Source: Rotaria sp. Silwood1 (taxonomy: Eukaryota; Rotifera; Eurotatoria; Philodinida; Philodinidae). Taken from it: DNA of 64,000 nt. This document shows, in pieces, positions 35,331 to 47,769 of this stretch. How positions within the stretch are numbered: position 1 is the stretch's first letter; the number at the start of each line of letters is the position of its first letter. The position numbers and the translations under genes were made by a program. The stretch is taken from contig CAJNOP010000017.1 of assembly GCA_905250075.1 (NCBI GenBank), positions 1,433,734 through 1,497,733 on the forward strand. Reading direction: 5' to 3'. The notes under the pieces are model-generated. The model saw only the letters and a list, made by a program, of their open reading frames with translations. It was not told the origin of the DNA and made no database searches.

Positions 35331-38300
35331 TTCTATAGTTTTTCTTATTTCGTCGATGGCGATTGTTGTTGAACTGAAATATATCTTTATGCTAGTTAAA
35401 GTGACTGATAGATAGCGTACATATGCTTAACATGAATGATGACAGTGATTGAGGAACAAGTGTGGAAAATAAAAAACGAGCCGAGACCGTTTCGCCATTG
35501 TGCACATCTAGGGTTTATAGTCTTTCATTGATAAATAACAGAATGAGACATGATAGAAAAAAATATATTTTGGAATAGAACATGAAATAAGCAAGGTCAT
35601 ATATATTGTGCGACAGTTGCACGTCTAGGGCTCATTCACATAGATAACTAAATAGAATAACTAAATAAATGAATGAATGAATGGGTATTCTCGATGTGTT
35701 GTTGTCATTGCCGACCTTGGAATAGATCTTAACTAGGACGATACTCACACAATGTCACTATCAATAATAACAGCATTACGATACATTTTTTTCTCTCCTT
35801 TATCTAAGGTTTTTTTTTCTTGTCTATCTTTTAACATGTGCGCAAAAAGCTGTAGCTTATATGGCATAGTAGTCGTCGTGTGGGAGGTTGTTGTAATGAC
35901 GAAAAGAGGACGCACAATGACAAAAAAAAAACAAGCGATGGCAGACTCGTTCTCTTCTCATATTTTTTCTTGCTATACTGCAACTACAACAACTGCTGCT
36001 TGTCTGTCATTCCATTATTTCTTTCCCTTTTTCCCGCTCTTACGATCCTTACAAGCTTAGTAATATGTGCGTGTGAACACACAGAAATAGAAATATTTTT
36101 TCAACTAAACTGAGCTGCTCAATGATGAAAGAACACACATATTGTGAGCCAATCATACATGCATATAGCAATGAAGATTTGTGTCGTTGGCCACTTGAAC
36201 ACAAACAGATGAATGCTCTGAAATGACCCGATATGAGTATATATGTCAATGAGGACGAAAAAAAGCTGAGAAGAAAACGATGGATATGAAGAAAAAAAAG
36301 AACAAGAAAGATAGAGAGAGGGAAAAGAAAAAAAAACAACTCGAGTCCAATACCGGAAGCATCTCGCTTTATCATCATCGTTATAGGAAGTAAGTATAGT
36401 AAAAATTTTAAAAAAAGAGGGAAAAAATCGAAGCTATTGCTGATATACGATAATATTTATTTGATTAAAATTTTACCTTAACACTTATACTTGAGCAGAT
36501 TTAAACGACATTAAACATTGATTGTCTGCTGTTGTTTTTTTGCTGACGTCATGCAAGCTATTATTTGAATAACAATAACAACACGAGAATGTTATGAACT
36601 CTCTAATTTCCGACACCTATGATCCAAAACTAAATAGAACATGCATATATTTACACGCAAAAAAAAAACTAAATATATTTGCTATTTTACAAATGTTAAA
36701 GATGTTATTTAGTGATGAAATTAATAATATTGAATAAGATATAATTATCATAATTCATACATTCCAAAAGAAATTTCGTTCTTTATTTCTTTTTTTTGTC
36801 TAATATTGAACTAAACAATTAAAAATGACATATTGAACAACATGTTATTGTAATAATAATCTTTCTTATAACTTGATAAATCTATTACGTATGTGTTTTC
36901 TTTTTCATTTTTAATGAATATGATAAACAACACGCGAAATATTTTATATGAAAAAATAAATGCAAAATGTATGAATAACGTATGATTCTATTTAAAATGA
37001 ATAAAAAAAGAAAATCAACAATTTATTTATAGTTGAGCACTACTGTGTCAATTATGCCTTTTTTTCCACTACAATGGTCTTTTGTACTAACTGCGGAATT
37101 CTTGCTGATATAATAATAAACTTTGAAATTTTGATTTTAATACCAAGAAGAAAACAAGGAAAACTTTCTTATTGAACAACAGTTTAATTATCGAAAGATT
37201 ACACATTAATTCTTTAAATAAAAATCTATGATTGTTACCATTAAGTACAAGGTATTTATCATAAGAAATCTGAGCAATTGTGAAAAATATGTGGTAAACT
37301 TTTAGAATAAAACTTTCTATCTTTTCTCTAACAATCAAGTTTATAAAATTGTAGTTTCAATTAATAGAAAGTTACTTTGTAATAAATATATGATGTTTTG
37401 TATTCATCGAGTCATCTTTTTTCGAAGAACATGACAAAACTGTACGAATTTTCAGAATTTTATTATTCCAAAATTCAATACTATGACATTCAATAAGTCG
37501 AATGGATTATTAACTACAGTTCTTTCTCAATAGAGTCATAGTAACGAAACTCAACACATTCTTTTTAATATTATCACAGTGCAACAGTGGCAAGTTTCTA
37601 ATTGTGTTGAATGTCTCTGTTTTCTTATTAGGTTAAAATGAAATAAAATTTTATTTGATACACTAAAATCTATCATTTTGAGGTATTTCATGATGAAAAT
37701 TGAGAGTTTTTGTTTGATTGTTATATATTTTGAATTTAAAATTTCAGTTTTCGAACTAACTAATTAAGTGATGAAACTAAGTATCTTCTGAAATTAAAGC
37801 TGTGATTCAAACCATACTACTTTACTGATGATAAATTATCTAACTTATAAAATTTTCAATAAGAAGCAATACTTGTGTCTCTACAAAACATGAATTCGAT
37901 CAATTTATGACATATTCTAATCTGGTTTGAAACGTTTGGAAATTTTTTCACTGATATTATTAGGTTATTTCTAGACATAGGTTAGTCAGCTTTCGTTATA
38001 TAATCGTAGAGTTCTCTAAGTCTGGAAATAATTTCAATGACTAGAGTCATTAAAATGCATATATTTTGAAAAACTTACATCCGATCTATTTCTTCTTATT
38101 TTTCGTAGACTTAGAAAAAACACTTTTCGAAATTTGAAAATTTTATCAGAACTGCATGTAATAGTTGTCAATAGAGACATTTGATTGTATTCAAGAGATT
38201 CTGATGTAGAGAATAATGTTGTAATCAATAAGTGGATTTTTAACATTTAGTATTAGAGATGTGTGAGACTTACGTTTGAAAGTTTGTCAAGACCGGAACT

Positions 38301-41300
38301 ACCAAACAATCAACAGCTGTCCAGACCGGTAGTAAAGTTTATAGTTAAATATCCTATGATGTTAAGCGTATTCTGTTATAAAACGTATCATTCAGAACAT
38401 TATATCAGAGATAATGCAAAAATGTGTTAGTGTTCGATTAACTAAATAAAATAAAGAACATAGAAGAATCTTTTTTTGATGTGATACAACTGAACTCTAG
38501 ATTAGGTTTCTCGGGTTCGAGATTATGACTGGAATCCATTGTAAATCAGTTACCGAGTCTGGAACATAAAAAATTGGTCTTCCACGCCTCCACTCGGTAT
38601 CTTTTCTGAAACTAGAAAAAAAATGAAAATTTCACTCTTATTAATCAGTTTTTATTCTATCAATAGTATAGTAATACAAAAACTACAACGAATTATACCT
38701 CGTTCTATAACTCATTTATTTACTGGACAAAGAACCTAAGACGTAGACTTTCATCGTAGACAGAGATAAAACAACATGTTCTTTGAAAAATGACTATCTC
38801 TATATACGATGAATGGCACACACCCTTATCAAAATTGATTTATTCTCAAACAAAATATTTACAAAATGTTTCGAAGATTTCAATTGACTAGATATATATC
38901 ATTCATTAACTGGATTCTGTCACAAAATTCCATTGAATCCAGAAGCCTAAAATCATATTTATTCGTTCAAATTATAACATGTCAATACACCTGATCAAAT
39001 TTAATCATTTTAACTTCGTATATCTTCTTGTACGCGTCCATTAACCATGACGTGCATTAATAAGAATAATACCGAAACGGTAAAATCAATATTATCATTT
39101 ATATTTAGTCTAAATTATCTCAATTTAACAAATCATCAACCTAAAACTAACCAAATACGAACTCAATTATCATAAAAAAAAACTAATGGATGATGCTAAA
39201 GCTCTATATTAATGTTCTTTTCAGTACAGTGTGATAAAAACTCGTTGAGAAGACTTCACAATTATTTAGTTGAAAAAAGCAAAGTGTCTTCTACAAAACT
39301 GTAAAAAATATTTAGTTCAAAGTACTTACAGTAGGCTGAAAGATTTTAAGAACTTGTATGACTAGAAAAAATGCCTTGCAAACTCATACAAAATCAGTGA
39401 TGAAAACTTCATTTGACCGATGTATTTTTCGCTTGATTTTTGAAATTTTTAGCTATGTGACATGTGAGTGTAATCAGTGCAATATGGTCTTTCGAGAGCT
39501 CTCAAAGTATTTCAGTTAAAAAATCACAGGTTCTATAAAGAGCACTTTTTATTAAAAACGTGATTTTCTCGCTAAAACAGTTAATGAAGCTTTTTTCATA
39601 ATGCCTGATATTCTGTTTTATATAGTTTGCTTAACTTTAATTGGACATGAAATATGAAGTTCTTCGTTAATTTCAATTGCTAAAAAACTCTTATCTTTCG
39701 ACATAAACTGTTAGTTGTGAACACTTTTCGCTAGCCAAGGCTATTAGCAAAATGTTGATATTGAACTTAATTAATAAGCTGAAAATTTCTTTTTTTTTTC
39801 TTTTGTAATGTCTTATCGTAATGGTACAAAACTCGATAAAAGATCAAATTTCATAGTGGATGAATCTTCTCTTCTAAATTCTAGAGGCATGCAAAGAATT
39901 CTTCCAGTCAAACATGTTTTCTTAAACTTTTCATCATCCAGTAAATATTTTAAACTAAACATTTTTACAGAATCTTGTAAAAGAGATTTTGCTCTTTCTA
40001 ACAAAATAACTATTAACTCTCAACGATGACTTATTGTCACGTTATGTAGAATTTTTCCATCATGTATAACTTCAAATGTCTCAAAATAATAATTGATTTG
40101 TTTAATTGAAAAGATTTGAACATTTCACAGATTTATCGAATGGAAAATTCTGTAATATTAGAAGAAATATTAAAAGAAGTAACACAATTATCATCAATAA
40201 GTATTGATCTATGTTTGTTGCCATTTTTATCGAATAGTAATCTTGAATTACACACGCATCGAAATAGAATAATTAAATAAATAGACATAGTAAAACAGGT
40301 TTATGCTTACTATGGATTCAATACTTTTGCTAGTACGCAATAGTTTTTTTTATAATATTTGATAATATTTAGCAACTCCTATACTTCTAGAGACTGTCAG
40401 ATATTTTTCTATTCTTGTTGAGACAATAATATCAAGGAAAAAAAAATGTGTTTATGTCTTCAAGTGTTGGTCGTGTTCAACAGTTGAAGGTAACATTTTA
40501 TATTGAATATTGATACTATTTAGTAGTCTGCATTTGGATTGAGAGAAGTATGAATTAATCATGAACTAATGAGATTGATTAATTATTTATAATTTTTGAA
40601 TAAAAAAAACTTAAGAATTTAAATATTATAAGACTTTTATTTTGCACATTTAATGATTCATAAAAAAACTTTCGTCTGTTCTTGATATAAATCTTCAATA
40701 TCAGTCTTCAAGTATAAAAAAACAAACTATCATACACATTTTTGTCATAATTTAATTCGAATATAGATTAGAAAAGGCACCACTTCGAAATGATCATCTA
40801 ATCGGTACATTATATGTCAACATAGACTTGCAAGACACTTTCGAATAGGACCTATCATCAAATAATCATCAACAAAAGACATTAATCTTTGTAAGAAAAC
40901 GTTGAAAAGCTCCGGACTGGATAATGATCTGTAAGACAACATATGCCATCATATATCAAAAAACAATAGATAACAGTGGCCTAATTTTCACCGATACAAA
41001 ATTCGCCATTCGCTTTCCGTACTTGTAATGTATTATAAACAAGACCCATGAAATATTTCATTGCAAGTTTGTAAGTTATAATAGTAAAGTCAAAAAAAAA
41101 CATACGAATCTTATAGCTGGAAGATTCCAAACAAATACCAAAAGAATTTTAATGAAAATCTATTGTAATTTTTTTATGGATAAATATTCGAACGAAGCCA
41201 CAAGCTAACAAAGTCATTCGATAGAGAATATTTTACATTTGTTCTACAAGTTTGTTTCTGTTAGAACAAAACTTTAACTATTAACATGTATTCAATTATC

Positions 41301-41574
41301 CAATTGAGAAAGTCGAAACAAGCGGAAAAATAATGCGAATTTTGGTTTTGGGATAACAATTATCTGAAATTGAAAAACGCGCTACAAAATCTCACGTCTT
41401 TTGACATATGTTTCAGAAAAAGTATTTAGGAGAATAATCATGAAGTGAAAGCCGAAGATAAAACGTTGTTTGATAGGATTATTTGATTGCTCTTTTTCTT
41501 GATTCGATACAACCTAATCGTTTGTACTTTTCTGAAACACAATCTATAAGGAGTGTTGAAGTGTAAAAGGTAGA
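35331..41574. other. Long gene-poor stretch
   Basis: No exon with family similarity or consistent codon pattern was found in about 6 kb. Frames such as 36049-36378 (antisense of an A/G-rich tract), 37087-37338, 38034-38246 and 39808-40029 are not supported. A short (GAAT)n tract occurs near 35668-35682. AGACCGGAACT near 38293 and related words near 45805 and 60035 may mark fragments of a dispersed repeat. Confidence 0.4.
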
Positions 41575-42660
41575 TATTCGAGTGCCTCTAGATCGTGACA
41601 GACGCAAGATAGAGAAAATCATATACTCTGCTGATATACCATCAAAGAGCGTAAATCAATAACATCTCATTATACCATATGAACCACATTCTTACTGCAT
41701 TTCTGGAGTATTAAGTAAAAAGCGATGAAGAAATATGTCCCAAGATAAATAACCTGTGTGTAAAACGTCTTTGCACTATTTGTGTAATCAAGTTTCATCT
41801 ACTTATAAATCACGAGAGAGAATCAAAAGTAATCAACTAGAATTAGAATTTCGTGCTCTTTTTAACAATATATTAAGAATTTTTTCTCTAGCTTAAAGTT
41901 TGTTCATGAAGAACAAACTTTTAATGGAGATCAGCAACGACACTTGTACAAAATTTTTTGTCTTGTTCAGTTTTCAATTTCGACACAAACTATTAAAAAT
42001 TCAAACGTTTAGAACGAAGTTTGCTCTACAAAATACCCAATTCGCTTTTTTCTTTTTAGATATTACTACAAATAATCAAAATTTATTACATTCTGAGTAT
42101 CGAAATTTGAAAGAATTGATTTTTTTGAAAAATACCATCTCACATAAAGAATAGTCGTTCGACAAGTGTACATAGACTTCGATACTTTTTTAAGTTCTAG
42201 CTTACTGTAATGTATGATTTAGTAGATAATAAAATTCTTAATTGTAAGTCAGTAAAAGATTTTAAATAATCATTTGAAAAGAACATCAAATTCTTATTCT
42301 AAGAGACTGTTTTTCAGTTTCTTCAATGAAATTAACTTTTCAAAAAAAAATGAACGAATATATTTAGCAATATCTTGTAGATTAGTATGCTATATAAATG
42401 TCAGTTTTAACCATCATCAAAGATTTGTTCTCTATGGCCTAGCTTTCAGGTAAAACACGATTCTTTATCGTTAATATGAAAGAGTATGCAAGTCTGACTG
42501 TAGGTAATCACATTTGATTTCCTTTCGTGACTTATAAGTAGACAAAAACTCATCAGATATGCTGTAAAGAGAATGTATACGTTGGTTAGAATAAAACTAC
42601 TTGTCTACGATTAACAATAGCAGCTACATCGTGTCTTACATATTAATCCCACGGGAATTG
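41575..42660 (+). repeat. Dispersed repeat copy, apparently interrupted
   Basis: Segment 41575-41780 shares an ordered set of words with 57960-58150: gttgaagt, cgtgacagacgc, then catttct-gag-a-taagtaaaa--g-tgaagaaat-tgtc-caa. Segment 42600-42660 (gattaacaatagcagctacatcgtgt) matches the continuation of the other copy at about 58165-58210. The two matching blocks lie about 820 bp apart here but are contiguous in the other copy. That suggests an insertion here or a deletion there. The element type is unknown and no coding capacity was seen. Confidence 0.55.
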
Positions 42661-44501
42661 TGCTTACAGCTTTTCAACTTAGCAGTCACAACATTCTTTT
42701 CGGAATTAAATTTCACAACTAACAATGCGAGAATGTCTGTTTCATACAATAAGTCTCGCTTTGAAAAACATGTTTTTTTCCGACATAAATAAAAAAAAAA
42801 ACGATATCCGTAGATTTTATTCTCATGAATAATACAAGCACAAAACTTGACTAGGTCGTCGAAGCAAAGAGCATAAAATTCTCTATCGAATGATTTTCTG
42901 AAAGTTCATCAGAATGGTTCAAAAATAAGTGGTACAGCTTGACATTTTTCAAAAGATTTTACCATCCTATATTATAATAATAGTTTAATATGGGCTAGCA
43001 CAATAATTCTTTTGAAAATTTGCTTGTTTCATATAATCAACTTTAGGTAATAAAAGAAAAAATATATTTAATTCTCATTGTAAGAATAGTAATATTTTCT
43101 ATTATGATCAAACAGTTAAAAAGGTTTTTTTTTTCTTATATAAATATTGACAACATGATATTGTAACCTTTTCAAACATACTGAATCATTTGAAGAGAAC
43201 GAATTTGTTTAACTCTCGACTAGAATATCGATGAAAAGTATGTAAACTTTGAATCAATAAAAGGAATGAAATACATATTGAAAATAATCATGATGCTGTA
43301 TGATTATTGATATTGAATACTTCTACTGACTTCTTTTTCGTCATAATTTTTAGATAGTAACAATGAAATTGATACCTTACAAAGATATATATTCAAACAA
43401 TAATTGATAAGTTTTTAGCGATTTACGTCTTTTCTTTTTATCATGAATAAATAAGTATGAAATTACATGTAGTTGCGAAAAAGTATTACTCAATCATTTA
43501 TCACTATATATGACTGTACTGAAATGATGACGTATATTTGATAGTAACATAATTGCATTGAATACGTATCTGATTTTTTATAACCCATGATTGACAATGG
43601 TTTACTAAGGTAAAAATAGATTGAGGTATGCGGTTAAATTTTTGAGTATATGACTTCTATCAGCTATAGATAACATACTTATATTAAAGTATTTTCAACC
43701 TAATTTTTATATTTTACAGAGTCATCTTTCGATTATACAAAAAAAACAAATAAATAACTCCGTTTTTATTAACACAAAAAAAAAAACAAATAATGAAATT
43801 ATTAAATAATTCCATTTATTTTTCAGTTTATTTTTTTCTGACAGATTCTACACAAGTATGACATCTAATAAGATGAGCAGATGTCTACATTATAACAAAC
43901 AGACTAAAAGAATTTTCATTGGTTTGTTCACATCCTTTATTTTGACGTCATTATCTTTTTCTCTTTTTTTCCCTTCCTCGGACTGACATTTCAACGACAC
44001 ACATTCGGCAAATAGGCTATTTGTTATGTCTATGAGAAAAACTTTTTTTTTCTTCTCTCTCTTCTTTCTTTCCTATCAACATTATTTTCAGAGCTAACAT
44101 TTTTTATTCTTCCATTTTTTTCTCTTTTCTAAACATTGTTCGGGAAGTTTGTGAGTAGCGTATCTTGCTTTGCTGCTAACAAAAAACAAAAAATATATAT
44201 ATATATAAAGAAATTCTTTTTTGCCCTTCTAGATTAGACAGCGTATTTTACCGAAGCTTATTAACGTCAATTATTATTCTTCTTTATTCAATTTTTATTA
44301 AATCAATAGAGTGGCTTTCTTCGGTGAACACACGTTCTCTGCTAGTAAGAGACTTTGTTTTTTTCTTTTCGAACTAAAATAGATTTTCAATAAAAAACCA
44401 ACAAAATTTCTTATTTTAGATTGGATGTTTTACAGTTTTTACTTTATGCTAGTTAGAAATCAAAGCCATGCCATGCACATTGTTGTCTGAATACATTGAA
44501 A
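42661..44501. other. Intergenic region upstream of the Fuseless-like gene
   Basis: AT-rich with pyrimidine-rich runs around 43940-44130. An (AT)n tract lies at 44193-44207. No coding sequence is supported. It probably carries the promoter and a first untranslated exon ending at 44501 (donor GTAAGT). Confidence 0.4.
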
Positions 44502-44705
44502 GTAAGTTTAGCTTGCTTTTGTTTTCTTTTTCGTTCATCTATTGTTATTTTTTTTCACATAGATTCTTTCGGCTTTGGCTCCAGTTATACGTACTGGTAT
44601 TCCTATTATTGGTTGTATGGCACAGATTACAAACATGTATGTTATTTATTTTTTTGTTATTTAAATATTTAATAAAAATTTTGTTTATAGTTCGAATTCA
44701 GCTGA
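44468..44705 (+). promoter_or_regulatory. Possible overlapping uORF in the Fuseless-like 5' leader
   Basis: If 44502-44562 and 44637-44690 are spliced out, an ATG at 44468 opens a frame of about 40 codons (beginning MPCTLLSEYIE). It ends at TGA just after 44691, overlapping the main frame that starts at 44617. Such a leader would reduce initiation at the main ATG. It depends on the inferred splicing. Confidence 0.3.
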
Positions 44706-47700
44706 TCAACAATCCATGATTCGATCAACGACGTCATCCGAAGATGATATTAATAATCAAGATCTTTTTCTAACACCATCTTTGGATATAAATTTTTCAA
44801 CAAATAATGACGTCGTTAATCAATGTACAATCATAGAAATAAATGATAGTGATTCAATAAATACTGATTTATCTCAATCAACAACAGTGAATATACCTCC
44901 ATATGATGCATATATAAATTTAAGTACATCAAGTAGTGAAGCAAGCCTTGCCCGACCACTTCTTAATGATAAAAATCATGAAGAAGTACCCAGTTATACA
45001 AAAGATACCAAAATAAAAATTCCTCAAAATCCAAATAATAAATTAACATCAAATTATTATTCATTTATTAAATTTTATTTAACGGATATGTTGATGTCAG
45101 CATTTATAATAACACCACTAGTTAATATACATTGGCGTGGTGCATGGGATTTACTTGATAGAAATTTATTATCTAACAATGAACGTATAAGCGCATTTAT
45201 ATCATTGATATTTGGTCTTATGATTCTTTATTTAATTTATTTAATACAAAATTTTCTTCAAATATTCTATGAAAAACATCGAAAAAATATTCTTGGACAA
45301 TTTATGACTAGATTTTATACATTAATAATTGCATTAGCTTATATAAACCAATGGCGAGGTTTATGGAATTTGTTAGATTTTACAAGTAATGTTTGGTATC
45401 ATTTATTAATTGAAACATTAATAAGTATTATATTACTTTTATGTATGAAATCAATATATAGTCTTAATTCAGCACCATTTTTAATTGGTGTTGATACTGA
45501 AAGTTATTTTATACTTGGTTCAAAATGTAATGTTTCAGTAAGTTTAAAAAAAAACGGCTTTCAATTTTATTTTTTAGAATAACTAGAAATAATTACTTAG
45601 ATAAGAATATGAAATTCTAATAAATAGATTTATTTAACACAGAAGAATCTATTTGTAGCTTAAGAAAAAAATTAATTAAATCTTAGATAGAAGAGTTATT
45701 CTCTGTCTACATCTCGTAATAATAGTAACTGATGGATAATGATATGTTTTATATGAACATGAGCGGAAACCGTCATTGTTGATTGCAGTCTAGAGAAAAA
45801 ATTGGTTCCGTTAAGACTGGAATCATTTTACTCTTATCTATATAGGACACATGGGTCATGGCAATTTGACATTTGACGTCAGGACTTTGTGTTAGATTGA
45901 ATAACTCCATCCCATGGAATGAGATGGGTTTTTTTTTGATAAGTGTCCCCATGAATAGAAATTTTGGGAAATTATCTCATTGTATCGAGTTACTTTTATA
46001 AATGGTTTTTATATTGATAATGTCATCGTCTATTTTAGTGGAATTAGCAAAAATAAAATTTTGGTCATATTTCGTAAATGATTATGTTTTATAGTTATTA
46101 GAATATAGCAAATGAATGATAATGGATAAATAAATAAAGAAAATATGTAATTTTGCTTGTGGTAATAGTTGAAAGCAATGAATTGATTCAGATTTTAATA
46201 ATAACTGATAAAATGTCTTTCGAAGATTCATTTTCGTATGCTATTGAATGTTCATCTTATTCAAAGGTGGTAACATAGGAGAAAATACATACCGAAGACA
46301 AAACAATCTAAAATTAGCTCTACATATCATAACAGATAGCTTTTATCGAAGCTTTGTTATTATGATGTTAGTTGCAGAACAGTGTTCTATCCAGATTTTT
46401 TTTCTTCTGGAAAAGCAAACATCTGTTTTTGAGAACACATGCACATAGTACTAAAACATTAACCGCTAACTTCAGAATGACCAACTCGATTTTCAGAAGT
46501 TGCCGTCCTCACACTGCATAAAACACTGTTGAAGAGTGATCAAATATCAGAAAAATAGAGCATTCTTTTTACTATCACTACATATAAAGAGAAAGTTTCC
46601 TAAAGCTCTATCAACAAAAATAGAATAACTTTGGAATTGCTTTTAGACTACTCTACGTAGTATAATAAAATCAAATGTATAAATTTAATAATAAATTTCA
46701 CATTTTTGGCAACTATTTGATGAATATGATATCTCGATGGGACGATTGTTTCTATTTCATCCCAACCCACGCGAAACCCTGTTCGATGCAAGCTTTATAC
46801 GACCTTAAAAGGTATCGTTTCCAATGAAAAAGCCTTAGTTTCCGTCTCATATTGTCCTTATCATTTCTCATCATTTATTATTCTTATATGTCTCTGTTCA
46901 TGGATTGATATTTTGTTCGTATAAATAGGCAGAAATATTCGATTTTGGAAAAAAAACAATTTCTTAATATATTATTTTCTATAGTAGGGTCAAAAGCAAG
47001 AAGGCAAACTTTGAATAGAAATGAAATCTAGAATCTATTTTATTTTCTATGTGATTATTAATAATTTTTTTTTTTTGTAATATTTAGACGAATCGTTTTT
47101 GGCAATATACATTTGATTTCATATTCTATGAAATTGTTGAAGCACCATTAGTCGTTATTGCTTGGCGTGGTTTATATAATCTTTCTGATCTATACATTTA
47201 TCCAGATGATAAATTAATATCAATGTTAATCTCATTTACAATTGGTTATTCATTGTTTTTTCTTCTTGCTTTATTACAAATTCCAATAATACAATGTTTA
47301 ATAAAATATCATCATAAATTAATACATGCATTTATTTCAAATCTATTTCATTTAATTGCATTTGTTAGTGTTGTTCAAATTTGGCGAAGTTTATGGATGA
47401 TGTGTGAACAATATATTAATATTCCAGGTTATCATCATTTAACACTTTGGCTTTGTTATATAGGCGCTTATATTTTGTTAACATGTGGTTTAACAGCATG
47501 TTCATTAAATGGGCCAGGTGGTGGAAAAGATAATTATATTGATGATCAACCTATTCTTTTATGTAAATTTGATTATTTTTCAACTTTACTTAAAGTAAAT
47601 CATCAAGGAAATTTAATAGAATGAATTAATTTTAAAAATTAATTTTTTTTTTGTTTAGAGTCAATCAGGTCATTTTGAAATAAACAAAGGTGTTCATCTT

Positions 47701-47769
47701 GGACCAGATTCATCATCCATTGAAACCATTATGCCTGTTGAATCTCTGTATCGATTTGAGCCTCCCTAG
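44617..47769 (+). CDS. Fuseless-like eight-transmembrane protein
   Basis: Exons 44617-44636, 44691-45537, 47088-47594 and 47659-47769 join in frame to 494 residues (MAQITN start). About 130 hydrophilic, Ser/Asp-rich residues precede eight hydrophobic segments arranged as two groups of four. A W-R-G/S-x-W/Y motif recurs four times (HWRGAWDLL, QWRGLWNLL, AWRGLYNLS, IWRSLWMMC), which points to internal duplication. This pattern and the TM count fit Fuseless, a presynaptic protein needed in Drosophila for calcium-channel organisation. The family call is from memory of that motif. A 1.55-kb intron splits the two halves. A likely 5' UTR exon ends at 44501, and an upstream ATG at 44468 would open a 40-codon uORF overlapping the main start. 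AATAAA occurs at about 48188. Confidence 0.72.

Noticed and set aside
36049-36378. 109-codon hydrophobic minus-strand frame
   Set aside because: It is the complement of an A/G-rich tract (gaaaaaaaagaacaagaaagatag), which always yields Leu/Phe/Ser. It shows no domain or splice context.
39808-40029. Overlapping frames on both strands
   Set aside because: Both are short and mutually antisense without similarity to any known family. They look like chance openings.
44468-44719. 83-codon frame as an independent gene
   Set aside because: It reads through two inferred introns and ends beside the true coding exon. It is better explained as leader plus intron sequence.
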